A DNA stretch of 64,000 nt from CAZSSM01 sp964609385 (lineage in GTDB: Bacteria > Planctomycetota > Planctomycetia > Isosphaerales > Isosphaeraceae). Shown here piece after piece: positions 46,245 to 55,213 of this stretch. The notes below the pieces were generated by a model that saw only the letters and a list, made by a program, of their open reading frames with translations, was not told where the DNA came from and did no database searches. The position numbers and the translations under genes were made by a program. Positions within the stretch are counted from its first letter, which is position 1, and every line of letters begins with the position of its first letter. Where the stretch lies: the NCBI GenBank assembly GCA_964609385.1, contig CAZSSM010000036.1, forward strand, positions 1 through 64,000. The letters are read 5' to 3'.

Positions 46245-49200
46245 TGGATTTCGGCGACGTTGCAGCCGAACGATTGGAGCAATACTGGAGGAGTCGCGAT
46301 GCCTCGTCCCCTGAGGCTCTCCCTCGGCTGACTTCCTTCCTTCCGTTCGATGCTCATCATTTATCGGCTCAGACGCTTCGCGGTCCGATTGAACTGCTCG
46401 CGTGCATTGACCTCGAGAATCGCTGGAAGCACGCGGAGTTGGTGCCGTTGACCGATCCAATCGGACCCTGTCCCCGCGCAAACTCCTACACCGTCCAATA
46501 TCCCGAACTGGGTCAAGCTTCGCAACCGCCTCTGAGCCTGATCGTCGCCGAATATCAAGCTCGACGCGTCTGGACCAACCAGGAGGAGTCCATTCGCGGA
46601 GAATTCGTACTCCGTTATCCAACCCTCATCGCTTCACTGCAGCCCAGGTTCGACGCAATCGATCTTGAGATGGGCCGCAACGACATGCGGGATTCCAATT
46701 CAGGCGGTCGGCTCGATCGCTTCGGAGATTACAGGAACCTCGTGGAGATCGGACGAGGTGGTATGGGTATTGTCTATCGCGCTCAACAAGTGGGGCTCGA
46801 CCGAACCGTGGCCCTGAAGATGATCCTCCCCGGCACGATGGCTTCGGATAATCAGCTCCAAAGGCTTCGCCATGAGGCCGAGGTGTTGGCCACATTAAAG
46901 AACCCCGGTATTGTGCCGTTGTACGAGATAGGCCGGAACGGCGACTGCCTCTACTTCACCATGGCGTACATTCGGGGTGTTGACCTGGAACGACGGGTCA
47001 AGGATGAGGGCCCGATATCTCCGAGGCAGGCTGCAGAGGTGATACGTCAGGTCTCCGAAACGATCTGGTATGCTCATCGCATGAAAGTGATTCACCGTGA
47101 CCTCAAGCCGTCGAACATTGTGTTGGACGCAGACGAAGGGGATCGTCCGAAAGTCCTCGACTTCGGACTCTCCAAGCGACTCGATCGTGACGATAATCCA
47201 ACGTCGGCTGAGGGCCAAATACTCGGCACCCTTTGTTTTAGCGCACCGGAGGTCATCCTTGGACGGTCGGACAAGGCAGGTTTGGACGAAATGCTTTCCG
47301 TGGACATCTACTCGCTCGGAGCCGTGCTCTATTATATGACCACAGGTAATCCACCCTTCCGAGCCACCTCTCCTGAGGAGACGATCCGGTTGATCACCGA
47401 GAGCGAGTGCTTGTCGCCTCGGTTGCTCAACCCCGAGATCGATCGAGACCTAAATACGATTTGCCTGAAGTGTCTCCGGAAAAGTCCACGTGAACGCTAT
47501 CGGAGCGCTTGGGAGCTCGCGAGAGATCTCGAACGCTACCTAGCAGGGAAACCCATTTGGGCCCGACCTGTCGCAAGGTGGGAGCGAGTCCTGAAGTGGG
47601 TTCGGAGGAAACCTTCGACATCAGCCGTGTTGCTGCTGTCGTCGATCCTCGTCACCAGTCCCATGATCTACCTCACGAGGGAAAGGGAAGCTAGAGCTAA
47701 AGAGCTTGTTGACCGCGTATTGGTCGCCGAGTTTCGTGAACTCCCTGGATTGATTGACTCACTCACCTCTTATGGCACCCTCGTTGAGCCGACGCTTAAG
47801 AGCCACTTATCTTCGACCAACCCTAATGTCCGGTTCAGAGCCGCGCTCTGTCTCGCATCGGGTGATCTTGGACTGAGTGATTATCTATATGAGAAGTTGC
47901 TCGACGCTGAACCGGACCAGTTCAACGTCATCCTCGAGATCATCAAGCGGCATGACCGGCAACTGGTTCCTCGTCTTTGGGGTGAGCTTTCGGCGGCGGA
48001 ATGTTCGGGACCGCGTCAGATCCGGTCAGCATGTGCCCTTGCTGCTCTCGATGCAGCGTCGGTTGACTGGTCACGTCATGCTATCAGTGTTGTGCGAGCT
48101 CTGTTCGGCGAGGATGGCTTCCGACGCCCACGATGGACGGTGCGCCTGACACCAGTTCGCGAGGCGCTATACCATGTCCTCGATCAGTATTATGAAGAAC
48201 CGGAGACACCAGACGATGGGGTCCTCGCAGCTGAAGTATTCTCGCTCTTACTCGACGCGAAGTCTGAGTCCGACGCCGAGAAGCTGGTCTCCCTCATCGT
48301 TCGTGCCAATCAGGATCAGTTCGATATTCTTATGAAAACAGAACATGAAGAAATTTTACCATGTCTTCGTAATGCCCTTAAAGAATGTGAGAAAATGCAC
48401 AGAAGGGTCGACACGAAGAAATATGCTGAACAGTCGCTTCGTCTGCTGACTTCGTTGGCCCGACTGGGAGACAACCAACCTCTGTGGCGATGGCTCGAAC
48501 AAGAACCGGATCCCCTTTCAAGGTCATATTTGATCGAGCGAGTGGCCTCTTCGAAGATCGATCCCCGATCGATTGCTCTTCAGCTCAATCATGCAGGTGA
48601 GCATAGTCTTCGAGACCTCATCTTGATGCTAGGTCAATACTCGGACGAAGCATTGGCCCCCGACCTTCGACATGAGATTTCCTCTGATCTCATTCTCATC
48701 CACCGTTCAGCTTCAAGCAGCGGCGTCCACCATGCTGCCGAATGGCTGCTGCGTCGTTGGGGAATGAATGCAGAGGTCGATGCGTCCCGGGAGTTGATCA
48801 GACGAAATTTACTACACAGTACAACATGGTATATTAGCTCATCTGGATTAGATATGATCGTTCTGGCGCCTGGAACCAGAGGCCGAATCGTTGCCATTAG
48901 CACCTACGAGATTACACAACAAATTTATCTAGAATTCCTTAAAAACAGCAAGACAAACATTAATTTTGAGAGTAATTATACTGGTGGCGATCCCATGCGA
49001 CCCGCGGATCACGTCTCATACTACGACGCAGTCCGTTTCTGCCGATGGCTTAGCGAACGAGAAGGGATCGAGTCCTCGGAATGGTGTTATCCGGATTGCT
49101 CTCGTGAGCTAGACTTCGAACACGACCTCGGTTCATTACATGGTCGCCATTTCCCGAATTTCCTCGATCTGACCGGATACCGTCTGCCGACTATCGGGGA

Positions 49201-49555
49201 GTGGCGTGCAGCCTGCAGGGCGGGGACACCTGGAGAGCTTTTCTTTGGAGATGACCCAGACCTACTCCGTTACTATGCCTGGCACATGGAAAACGCTCAG
49301 CAGCGGTCACATCGAGTCGGAATGCTTAAGCCAAATCCATTGGGATTTTTCGATATTTTTGGGAACGTCGCGGAGTGGTGTGTTGATGAAAATAGTGATA
49401 ATTTCATTCAAAATCATATTATTGGAGGGTACTTTGGATACTCAAGTGTTGATACGAAAATAAACAAGACTTTCAATCTGATGTCAAAAAATGCTCTCGA
49501 ACTCAGCGGTTTTCGCATTGCCCGGACCCTCGTGCCTTCGGAGGAACGACCATGA
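46244..49555 (+). CDS. Membrane serine/threonine protein kinase fused to FGE/SUMF1-like domain
   Basis: This 1103-residue protein has, in order: an N-terminal region of about 150 residues; a Hanks-type kinase (GRGGMGIVYRA at 170-180, Lys at about 192, HRDLKPSN at 274-281, DFG at 296-298, SAPE at about 323); a single membrane helix at about 449-468; a helical HEAT-like segment; and a C-terminal formylglycine-generating-enzyme-like (sulfatase-modifying factor) domain from about 860, with YRLPTIGEWRAACRAG, FGNVAEWCVDE and SGFRIARTL. The final part lacks the usual catalytic Cys pair of FGE. The kinase should be cytoplasmic and the FGE-like part extracytoplasmic, so it may be a sensor. It overlaps the sigma gene by 1 base and the next gene by 4. 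Confidence 0.92.
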   Translation: MDFGDVAAERLEQYWRSRDASSPEALPRLTSFLPFDAHHLSAQTLRGPIELLACIDLENRWKHAELVPLTDPIGPCPRANSYTVQYPELGQASQPPLSLIVAEYQARRVWTNQEESIRGEFVLRYPTLIASLQPRFDAIDLEMGRNDMRDSNSGGRLDRFGDYRNLVEIGRGGMGIVYRAQQVGLDRTVALKMILPGTMASDNQLQRLRHEAEVLATLKNPGIVPLYEIGRNGDCLYFTMAYIRGVDLERRVKDEGPISPRQAAEVIRQVSETIWYAHRMKVIHRDLKPSNIVLDADEGDRPKVLDFGLSKRLDRDDNPTSAEGQILGTLCFSAPEVILGRSDKAGLDEMLSVDIYSLGAVLYYMTTGNPPFRATSPEETIRLITESECLSPRLLNPEIDRDLNTICLKCLRKSPRERYRSAWELARDLERYLAGKPIWARPVARWERVLKWVRRKPSTSAVLLLSSILVTSPMIYLTREREARAKELVDRVLVAEFRELPGLIDSLTSYGTLVEPTLKSHLSSTNPNVRFRAALCLASGDLGLSDYLYEKLLDAEPDQFNVILEIIKRHDRQLVPRLWGELSAAECSGPRQIRSACALAALDAASVDWSRHAISVVRALFGEDGFRRPRWTVRLTPVREALYHVLDQYYEEPETPDDGVLAAEVFSLLLDAKSESDAEKLVSLIVRANQDQFDILMKTEHEEILPCLRNALKECEKMHRRVDTKKYAEQSLRLLTSLARLGDNQPLWRWLEQEPDPLSRSYLIERVASSKIDPRSIALQLNHAGEHSLRDLILMLGQYSDEALAPDLRHEISSDLILIHRSASSSGVHHAAEWLLRRWGMNAEVDASRELIRRNLLHSTTWYISSSGLDMIVLAPGTRGRIVAISTYEITQQIYLEFLKNSKTNINFESNYTGGDPMRPADHVSYYDAVRFCRWLSEREGIESSEWCYPDCSRELDFEHDLGSLHGRHFPNFLDLTGYRLPTIGEWRAACRAGTPGELFFGDDPDLLRYYAWHMENAQQRSHRVGMLKPNPLGFFDIFGNVAEWCVDENSDNFIQNHIIGGYFGYSSVDTKINKTFNLMSKNALELSGFRIARTLVPSEERP

Positions 49556-49932
49556 GCTGTGGGACTTGTACCTTCACGAAGTACGGGAGCCATTGGCTCC
49601 TTACTGCTGACAACTGCACTGGCCAGTGCGACTGCACTGCCGGACGAAACCCGAGGCTTGTCGAGATTTTCGATCGAGTCACCGATCAAGATCAACTGCA
49701 ATTACTTGAAGGAATGCAAGTAGAACACCTGTGTGGAATTGTGACTGATAGTGTTCGATTCAGCCCCCAGGATTGGGAACAATATCGAGTGAAGCGGGTT
49801 GTTCACCAAGCCGACAATGCGATCTCGCAGCTAACCCCTGATGAGGCGAAGGTGATGGGGCTAGGTCGATCAACGCTGGTCTTCGATGGGACAAAATTCG
49901 TGCTCAATCCAAAAAACCAAACCAAGAATTGA
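49552..49932 (+). CDS. Small cysteine-rich protein with C-T-A-G-R motif
   Basis: This 126-residue protein overlaps the kinase stop by 4 bases (ATGA), so it belongs to the same operon. It has no signal peptide. The N-terminus holds Cys at 3, 6, 22, 26 and 28 around a Trp (CGTCTFTKYGSHW, then NCTGQCDCTAGR). This could bind metal or form disulfides. Residues 28-32 read C-T-A-G-R, which fits the sulfatase-type recognition pattern C-x-(P/A)-x-R. The remaining 90 residues are mixed helix and strand and resemble nothing I can name. It could be a partner or ligand of the FGE-like domain, or a cytoplasmic effector of the sigma-kinase pathway. Confidence 0.75.
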   Translation: MSCGTCTFTKYGSHWLLTADNCTGQCDCTAGRNPRLVEIFDRVTDQDQLQLLEGMQVEHLCGIVTDSVRFSPQDWEQYRVKRVVHQADNAISQLTPDEAKVMGLGRSTLVFDGTKFVLNPKNQTKN

Positions 49933-50407
49933 TGTAAACGAAGTTTTTAGAACCCATGTGTTAAGAAATCAGGAAAGTTTAGAATATAACATAAAATTGA
50001 ATTCAGGAGACGATTTTACTATAAAAGACTGGATTGAGGAATGGATTGCCAGTATCAAGGTTCCGGTTTGAATTTTATTGGCTTGGGTAAGACGTGCTCT
50101 ATGTGTACGTGGTTGGAGATGCTTTCGAACCCGACGAAGCCGCCGGGCCTGACGGACAATGAGTGCAATGGAATTGTCGAGATTGACCATTGTTCTAGCG
50201 CACTGTCACAGTTAGGAATTGGGGTTGGGTCACCGGACTCGAACAGTCGTATCGAGGTATTTCCGAACACCCACTTCATTTAAGAGGAGCTGTGACAGAC
50301 CTCTAGGCTGTCCAATCGCCTAGAACTCTGCTTAAGTCGGAGCCGACCCACTTGCGGATGGAACCGTTGGTCAAACTCTGCGCGTGGCGCACCCCTGCGT
50401 CTCAGCC
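49933..50407. other. Low-G+C stretch with possible small genes
   Basis: This region ends the sigma-kinase operon. A plus-strand frame at 50041-50283 (80 codons, Cys at 3, 19, 22, 43 and 51) could be a second small Cys-rich protein. An overlapping plus frame at 49886-50071 (FRTHVLRNQESLEYNIKLNS part) also looks protein-like, as does a minus frame at 50055-50279. None has a clear ribosome site, so I do not call one. From 50284 to 50407 there is nothing recognisable. Confidence 0.35.
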
Positions 50408-51391
50408 CTATAGATCAACGAAGGGTTTCTTGCTGTTGAATCGGCGGCCGTAACCCTTTCGGCTGGGGGATCCCTGGCGGCTCCCTTGGCGTTTGCTGTC
50501 GGGGAGGCCTCCGCGACGCCCGTCGCGGGGATCCTTGCGATCGCTGGCGCCCGTTGCGGCCGTGCGCGGAGACAGGGCTCCGAGTTCCCGGAGGGCCTCG
50601 ATGACGATCCGTCCGAGATCGTCGACCGCCTGGCGTCGACGACTGTTCGGCTTCAACGCGTGATGCACGTAGACCGCATGGAGGATCCGCTTCAGAATTT
50701 TCGCTCTCAAGGCGGGACCGTTTCGCTGTGTTGAGCTCGTTTGATGATACTGCTCGAGTAGCTGGTCGATCCGTCCGACCTGGGTCCCTCGATTGCCTCG
50801 CAGGGTGCTGGTCTGAGTCCGCCAGTTTTCGAGGGTCGGGATGCTTCGGAGCCCGGTGCGCGCGTATGTCCCGTCATCCAGGCCCCTCAGGCTGGTCCGA
50901 CGGTTCGCGATCGCGGTTTCCGCCGAGGTCACCCCATTGACGATCTGCCTGATGAAGCTCCGCAACTGATAGGCGTCGTGCCACATCCGACTGAAGGGTG
51001 GTTCGGCATAGACGCCGCCCCCGCCTTCGATCAGGGAGTGGATCGAGACGCCGTCGCAGTTATGCCGACGGCTTAGGAGCGAGTAATGTCGGGGGCCTAA
51101 ATCTCCATTCAACCGTCCGTTGAACCAGGTGACCATGGCATCGCCATCAAGTCCGCACGATTCCGGGTCGTCCGAGTTCCTCAGCGGCGCGTGGAAGGTC
51201 TGGGACGGCGTGGTGCCGTAGGTCCTTTGGTCATCACCCAACGCGGGCGAGCAGCCAAAACCCTGTTCCCCATTCCACGTGATGTAGGCCGCGCGGTGAC
51301 GACCAGTCGATGCCGGCACCTCGACCGACCCGTGACCTCCCCCCAGCAAACCGCTGTATCGAAACCACCAGATGCGGACAGTCACCGGCAT
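50408..51391 (-). CDS. Putative papain-like cysteine hydrolase
   Basis: This protein has about 327 residues. GLLGGGHGSVEVP near residues 15-26 and YSLLSRRHNCDGVSIHSLIEG around 103-123 give the order His ... Asn-Cys. Short NlpC/papain-like and toxin-type hydrolases show similar G-H-x-S/A-(hydrophobic) and Y-x-L-L-x-x-N-C segments, with AYITW between them. The C-terminal half is helical (LRSFIRQIVNGVTSAETAIANR), then basic and low complexity (DRKDPRDGRRGGLPDSKR). The long frame to 52060 is an artefact overlapping the methyltransferase gene; ATG 51391 with AGGGA upstream is the likely start. This activity call is by analogy only. Confidence 0.55.
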   Translation of the reverse strand: MPVTVRIWWFRYSGLLGGGHGSVEVPASTGRHRAAYITWNGEQGFGCSPALGDDQRTYGTTPSQTFHAPLRNSDDPESCGLDGDAMVTWFNGRLNGDLGPRHYSLLSRRHNCDGVSIHSLIEGGGGVYAEPPFSRMWHDAYQLRSFIRQIVNGVTSAETAIANRRTSLRGLDDGTYARTGLRSIPTLENWRTQTSTLRGNRGTQVGRIDQLLEQYHQTSSTQRNGPALRAKILKRILHAVYVHHALKPNSRRRQAVDDLGRIVIEALRELGALSPRTAATGASDRKDPRDGRRGGLPDSKRQGSRQGSPSRKGYGRRFNSKKPFVDL

Positions 51392-51515
51392 GGGATGGAT
51401 CCCTCGTGATCTTGGGCTGAACGAACCGGGAGGATGTCTCTCCGGCTTCGAGATGAGTTGCTCGGAGGACGAGAGCATCATCCCGTTCTCCGAGTGGAAG
51501 GCGGAAAAACGGATT

Positions 51516-53039
51516 TCAATCGGTCGTCCGAGCGTCCCCGATTCCGGGAGGCAGCAGGTAGCCCCGCTCGACGAACCGGCGGACGACGGGCAAGACATCG
51601 GGGACCAGGACCTCCATCGGACATCGGAGGGCATCGGCGAGATCGCCGAGCACGTCTCCCAGGGTGCGGTCGCCTCGGCAGTCGCCAAGGAGGTGGAAGA
51701 TGGCCTCGTTGATCTCACCGGGGAAGGCCAGCCCGCGGTCGAGACGGCACGACGCATCGGTGACCGTCCAACCGGAGGAGGTCGGGCGGAGGCGATGCTC
51801 GACGCAAGCGTCCTCGGCGAGGCGGAGGTGCAGGTCGAGCAGGTCGTGGTCGTCGGAGAGCGACTCGAGAAACGTGCTGAGCTGGAGGCCGAGCAAGATC
51901 GACTCGCCGGCGTGTTCGTCCGAGGCGAGGCCCTCGTCGATCCGGAGGAAGTGGCGGTCGGTCGACCGCTTGCGGAGCACGAGGACGCCGGTGGTGACCG
52001 ACTCGATCCCCTCGGTCTCGAAGTAGGCCATCCAGTCGTCGAAGCGACGGACCAAGACATCGGGCTCCATAGGATCCCCGTCGTTGAGCCACTTGATCAC
52101 ATAAGACTCGGCCGGGAGAACGTGCGAGGTGAGCACCCAGGCGTCACAACCATTGCCGTCGAGCCAGGAGTCGAGCCGTTCGTGCCAGCCCTGACCGCGG
52201 ACGTTGGCGAAATGGCCGATCATCTGGAGCAGTCCGCCCTCGTTGAGCAGGCCCGGAGCCTCCCGGACGATCCGCTCGCAGAGGCCGTCGGCGCGTTGGC
52301 CGCCGTCGCGGTAGAGGTGATCGCGATCCGGCGAGATCACGAAGGGCGGGTTGGAGAGGATCAGGTCGAAGCGTCGGTCGCGGACCGGATCGAGCAGGTC
52401 GCCTTCGAGGGCCTCGAAGGCCTCGACGCCGTTGAGGACCGCGTTGAAGCGGGCCATGTTGACCGCGCGGGGATTCTGATCGCAGGCGACGACACCTTGA
52501 CTGTGCCGGGCCGCCTGGAGGGCGTGGAAGCCGCCACCGCAACCGAGATCGAGGGTCATCGCCGAAGGGGGGGACACCCGAACCCCGTGGAGCATCAGGG
52601 TGCTGCCGCTCAATCCCATGACGTGATCCGTCGGCGTCAGTCCGGAGAGCCACGGGGAATCGTGGGCGAAAACCGTCTCGGAGAAGCTCGTGAGCGAGAG
52701 CCGGGCACGGACGCCCTTGCCCTCGCCTTCGCCCTCCTGCTCGATCAGGCCGAGGGCGGCCCAATCGGCCGGATCGGCCGGGGCGATCGCCTCGGCGAGT
52801 CGCGATGGGTCGACGGTCCCGCCGAGTTGGAAGAGGCGGATGAGGACGGCCAGCGGGTCGGTCGAATCGGTGCGCCGGAGCAGTCGAGGCCGCTCCTCGG
52901 GGCTGAAGCTGGGGGACGACCCGTCGCCTGCGTCGATGCGTTGTCCAACGAACCCGAGTCGGTCGAGGTCCGCGCGGAATCGGCGGATGCGATCGGGGTC
53001 GTCCAGCCGAAGCGGGGCCGGACCGAGTGGCGAAGACAT
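51516..53039 (-). CDS. Class I SAM methyltransferase with N-terminal and C-terminal extensions
   Basis: This 507-residue protein has an N-terminal helical domain (about 1-150). A methyltransferase domain follows with TLDLGCGGGFHALQAARHS (motif I), VVACDQNPRAVNMARFN, DPVRDRRFDLILSNPPFVISP (NPPF motif IV) and GLLNEGGLLQMIGH. The C-terminal 150 residues are unassigned. NPPF places it with HemK/RlmG/RsmC-type enzymes that methylate N in nucleic acid or protein Gln. ATG 53039 has GGGAG 9 bases upstream. The layout matches actinobacterial and planctomycete DUF7059-type methyltransferases; the target is unknown. Confidence 0.85.
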   Translation of the reverse strand: MSSPLGPAPLRLDDPDRIRRFRADLDRLGFVGQRIDAGDGSSPSFSPEERPRLLRRTDSTDPLAVLIRLFQLGGTVDPSRLAEAIAPADPADWAALGLIEQEGEGEGKGVRARLSLTSFSETVFAHDSPWLSGLTPTDHVMGLSGSTLMLHGVRVSPPSAMTLDLGCGGGFHALQAARHSQGVVACDQNPRAVNMARFNAVLNGVEAFEALEGDLLDPVRDRRFDLILSNPPFVISPDRDHLYRDGGQRADGLCERIVREAPGLLNEGGLLQMIGHFANVRGQGWHERLDSWLDGNGCDAWVLTSHVLPAESYVIKWLNDGDPMEPDVLVRRFDDWMAYFETEGIESVTTGVLVLRKRSTDRHFLRIDEGLASDEHAGESILLGLQLSTFLESLSDDHDLLDLHLRLAEDACVEHRLRPTSSGWTVTDASCRLDRGLAFPGEINEAIFHLLGDCRGDRTLGDVLGDLADALRCPMEVLVPDVLPVVRRFVERGYLLPPGIGDARTTD

Positions 53040-53160
53040 CCTGCGTGGCTCCCAAAGCAGTGGGACGGTTTTGCCCTCACCTCCACGCCGAGGCGTCGTT
53101 GGCGTATACAATGAGGTGAGCTGTTTGACTGAGGTAGATAATAGGATTTGCCAGAATTTG

Positions 53161-53736
53161 TTACTCTAATTCATTATTTGGTTTTCTCTTGGTATCGCTG
53201 ATCGCGTCTTTCAGGTTGGTCATCAAACTTTGATGGTTCGGGTACGAGGTGCCCGCTTCATGCTTGAGCTGAGAGAAGGTCTTCAGGTTCTTCGAATCCT
53301 TCGGCTTGCAGATTACAGTACCCTTGGCGTCGGAGCTGCTGGCTTTGAGCTTGACCGTAGTCACCTTGGTGCCCCCGGCCTTGAAATGGACATGGTACTC
53401 CCCGAGTTGTCCCCGGATCGTGAACTTGGTGTTGTACCCTCCATATCCATCATTGTCCTGGATCCTTCCGGCGTAATACAACGTGTTGTTGGCTCCTTTC
53501 GTGACGCTTGTATCGCTGTCGTTTGGACACCAAATGTAAGTGTATGAGGAGCCTGTAGACATATTGGAGATCTCCAGAGAGTCGGGGAACGGAGAGGCCG
53601 TTCGATGGTCCGATTGTTCGGAGAGTCTCGGCGACCCTCCATGCTTGGAATGGTCAAGGGCGCCCTCGCTCCGCCAAGCCTGGCGAAAAAAGCACGCCAC
53701 GCTGCAAAAAACGCGGACCAGCAGGCCGGTCTTCAT
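53161..53736 (-). CDS. Hypothetical, probably secreted protein
   Basis: This protein of about 191 residues starts MKTGLLVRVFCSVACFF, a possible signal. The rest (SYTYIWCPNDSDTS, NTLYYAGRIQDNDGYGGYNT, YHVHFKAGGTKVTTVKLKAS, VICKPKDSKNLKTF) is strand-rich and polar, suggesting a small beta protein. ATG 53736 has AGGGA 6 bases upstream; the frame is open to 53805. No family is recognised. It stands alone in a less G+C-rich pocket between the methyltransferase and glycosyltransferase genes. Confidence 0.55.
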   Translation of the reverse strand: MKTGLLVRVFCSVACFFRQAWRSEGALDHSKHGGSPRLSEQSDHRTASPFPDSLEISNMSTGSSYTYIWCPNDSDTSVTKGANNTLYYAGRIQDNDGYGGYNTKFTIRGQLGEYHVHFKAGGTKVTTVKLKASSSDAKGTVICKPKDSKNLKTFSQLKHEAGTSYPNHQSLMTNLKDAISDTKRKPNNELE

Positions 53737-53923
53737 GGACGATCCCTGATGTGATCCGGCCGATGGAGAGAGCACCATCGCATCGCGCGACCGGAAGGCA
53801 CCCAAATAAATGCGCCGGACGAATCGGCACTATTTGTTAGATAATTGTTTTAATATGATCATTGAAGTGGTGTTTGATGCAGGTAGTTTCCTGATGGAGC
53901 GGAATTTCCACCACGGGTGTTCT

Positions 53924-55003
53924 TCAGGTCCGAGACGCGGATGGTTCGGAACTTGGTTGGGCGTCGGCCTTCGTGTCGTCGCGCTGTTCCGGGGCATCGG
54001 CGCGGTCGTCGATCTTGGGACGATCGGGGTCATCGTGATGCACCCAGTATCCGTTCTGGGAGCTGAGGGCTTTTTTGAGCCAGAGCGGGGCGTGGACCTT
54101 GTAGGTGATCCCGCCGAGCTTGAAGCCGAGCCAACGGGCGCCGATGTTGGCTATGGTCCAGGGGAGCATCCAGGGCTTGCGGCGGAGGACCTCCAGGAGC
54201 AGGGTCTTGGCGAGCTTGCCCCCGCGACCCGACTGGCTTCCGGCGAAGGCGAAGACCTCGTCGAACTGGGTCCAGGCGTAGCCGAAATCGAAGTAGCGAT
54301 GGAATTCGGTCAATGGATCGGATTCATGGGAGTGGAGGACCTCCGCCTCGGCGACGTAGGCGACCTTGTAGCCCTTGCGGACCAGGGAGGCCGAGGCGAT
54401 CTGGTCCTCGGCGGTGAGGGTGGTCCGGAACCCGCCGATGTCGTCCAGGGCCGAATTGCTCCAGGCGCAGCAGGCGTTGGAGCAGAAGTAGGTGAACGCG
54501 CCGTATTCGGGTAAGTCCTCCAGGCCCCGGACCTGACTGGCCCCCGGGGGATAGCTGAAGCGTCGGGGGACCTGCTCGATCAAGGGGGCGTCCTCACGCG
54601 GGAGCTGGCGGGCATAGGCCATCGAGGCGCGACCCTCGAGGATCGGCTGGGCCAGGTGATCGACCATCGAGGGGTCGACCGGATAGGCGTCCTGGCTCAT
54701 CATGACGACGACGTCGGTGCCCAGGAGCTTGCGGGCGCGTTCACGGGTGGCGCCGTGATTGAACTCGGCGCGAGGGATGACCAGGGTCTCGGCGCCCAGT
54801 TCGGCGGCGATTTCGGCCGAGCGGTCGGTCGAGGAACTGTCGACGACCAGCACGCGCGGTCGGCACGGCGATTCCAAGAGCGGTGGCAGGCAGCGCGGCA
54901 GGTGCGACTCGGCATTAAGCGTGAAGACCGCCACGCCGACGCGCGTCGACGGGGCCAGCTCACCCGAGACGGGGGCGTCGGGGTGTTGGGGGGCCGTGGA
55001 CAT
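53924..55003 (-). CDS. Glycosyltransferase family 2 (rhamnosyltransferase-like)
   Basis: This 359-residue protein has the GT-A fold markers: VGVAVFTLNAESHLPRCL, VLVVDSSSTDRSAEIA, VVVMMSQDAYPVDP (the D-x-x-like catalytic region), and FTYFCSNACCAWSNSALDDIG then FRTTLTAEDQIASASL. FNHGATRERARKLLG is typical of rhamnosyltransferase RfbN/F-like proteins. No membrane helices are seen, so it is cytoplasmic. The C-terminus is a charged disordered tail. It probably adds a deoxyhexose to a surface glycan, but no polysaccharide cluster adjoins it. Confidence 0.9.
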   Translation of the reverse strand: MSTAPQHPDAPVSGELAPSTRVGVAVFTLNAESHLPRCLPPLLESPCRPRVLVVDSSSTDRSAEIAAELGAETLVIPRAEFNHGATRERARKLLGTDVVVMMSQDAYPVDPSMVDHLAQPILEGRASMAYARQLPREDAPLIEQVPRRFSYPPGASQVRGLEDLPEYGAFTYFCSNACCAWSNSALDDIGGFRTTLTAEDQIASASLVRKGYKVAYVAEAEVLHSHESDPLTEFHRYFDFGYAWTQFDEVFAFAGSQSGRGGKLAKTLLLEVLRRKPWMLPWTIANIGARWLGFKLGGITYKVHAPLWLKKALSSQNGYWVHHDDPDRPKIDDRADAPEQRDDTKADAQPSSEPSASRT

Positions 55004-55213
55004 CGCGAGGCGCTCCGTCGAAGCCGAAAGGGCGGGCGGTCCGGGGACCGAGGGTGCGGGGCCGACGTCGAAAGGAGGCGAACGGGACCGGATCGATCAT
55101 GGCCTCTTCGACTCTTCCCTAACATCGGCCATCCCGACCCGGGCGCCCAGCCGATGCCCCGCGAAGATCGGATAAACCGCCCGCCCGCCTTCGACGACTT
55201 GAGAACGATCTCC

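Noticed and set aside
51392..52060. N-terminal 223 codons of the long minus-strand frame ending at 50408
   Set aside because: They are Ser/Arg/Pro-rich and overlap the methyltransferase gene on the same strand in another frame; the real start is ATG 51391.
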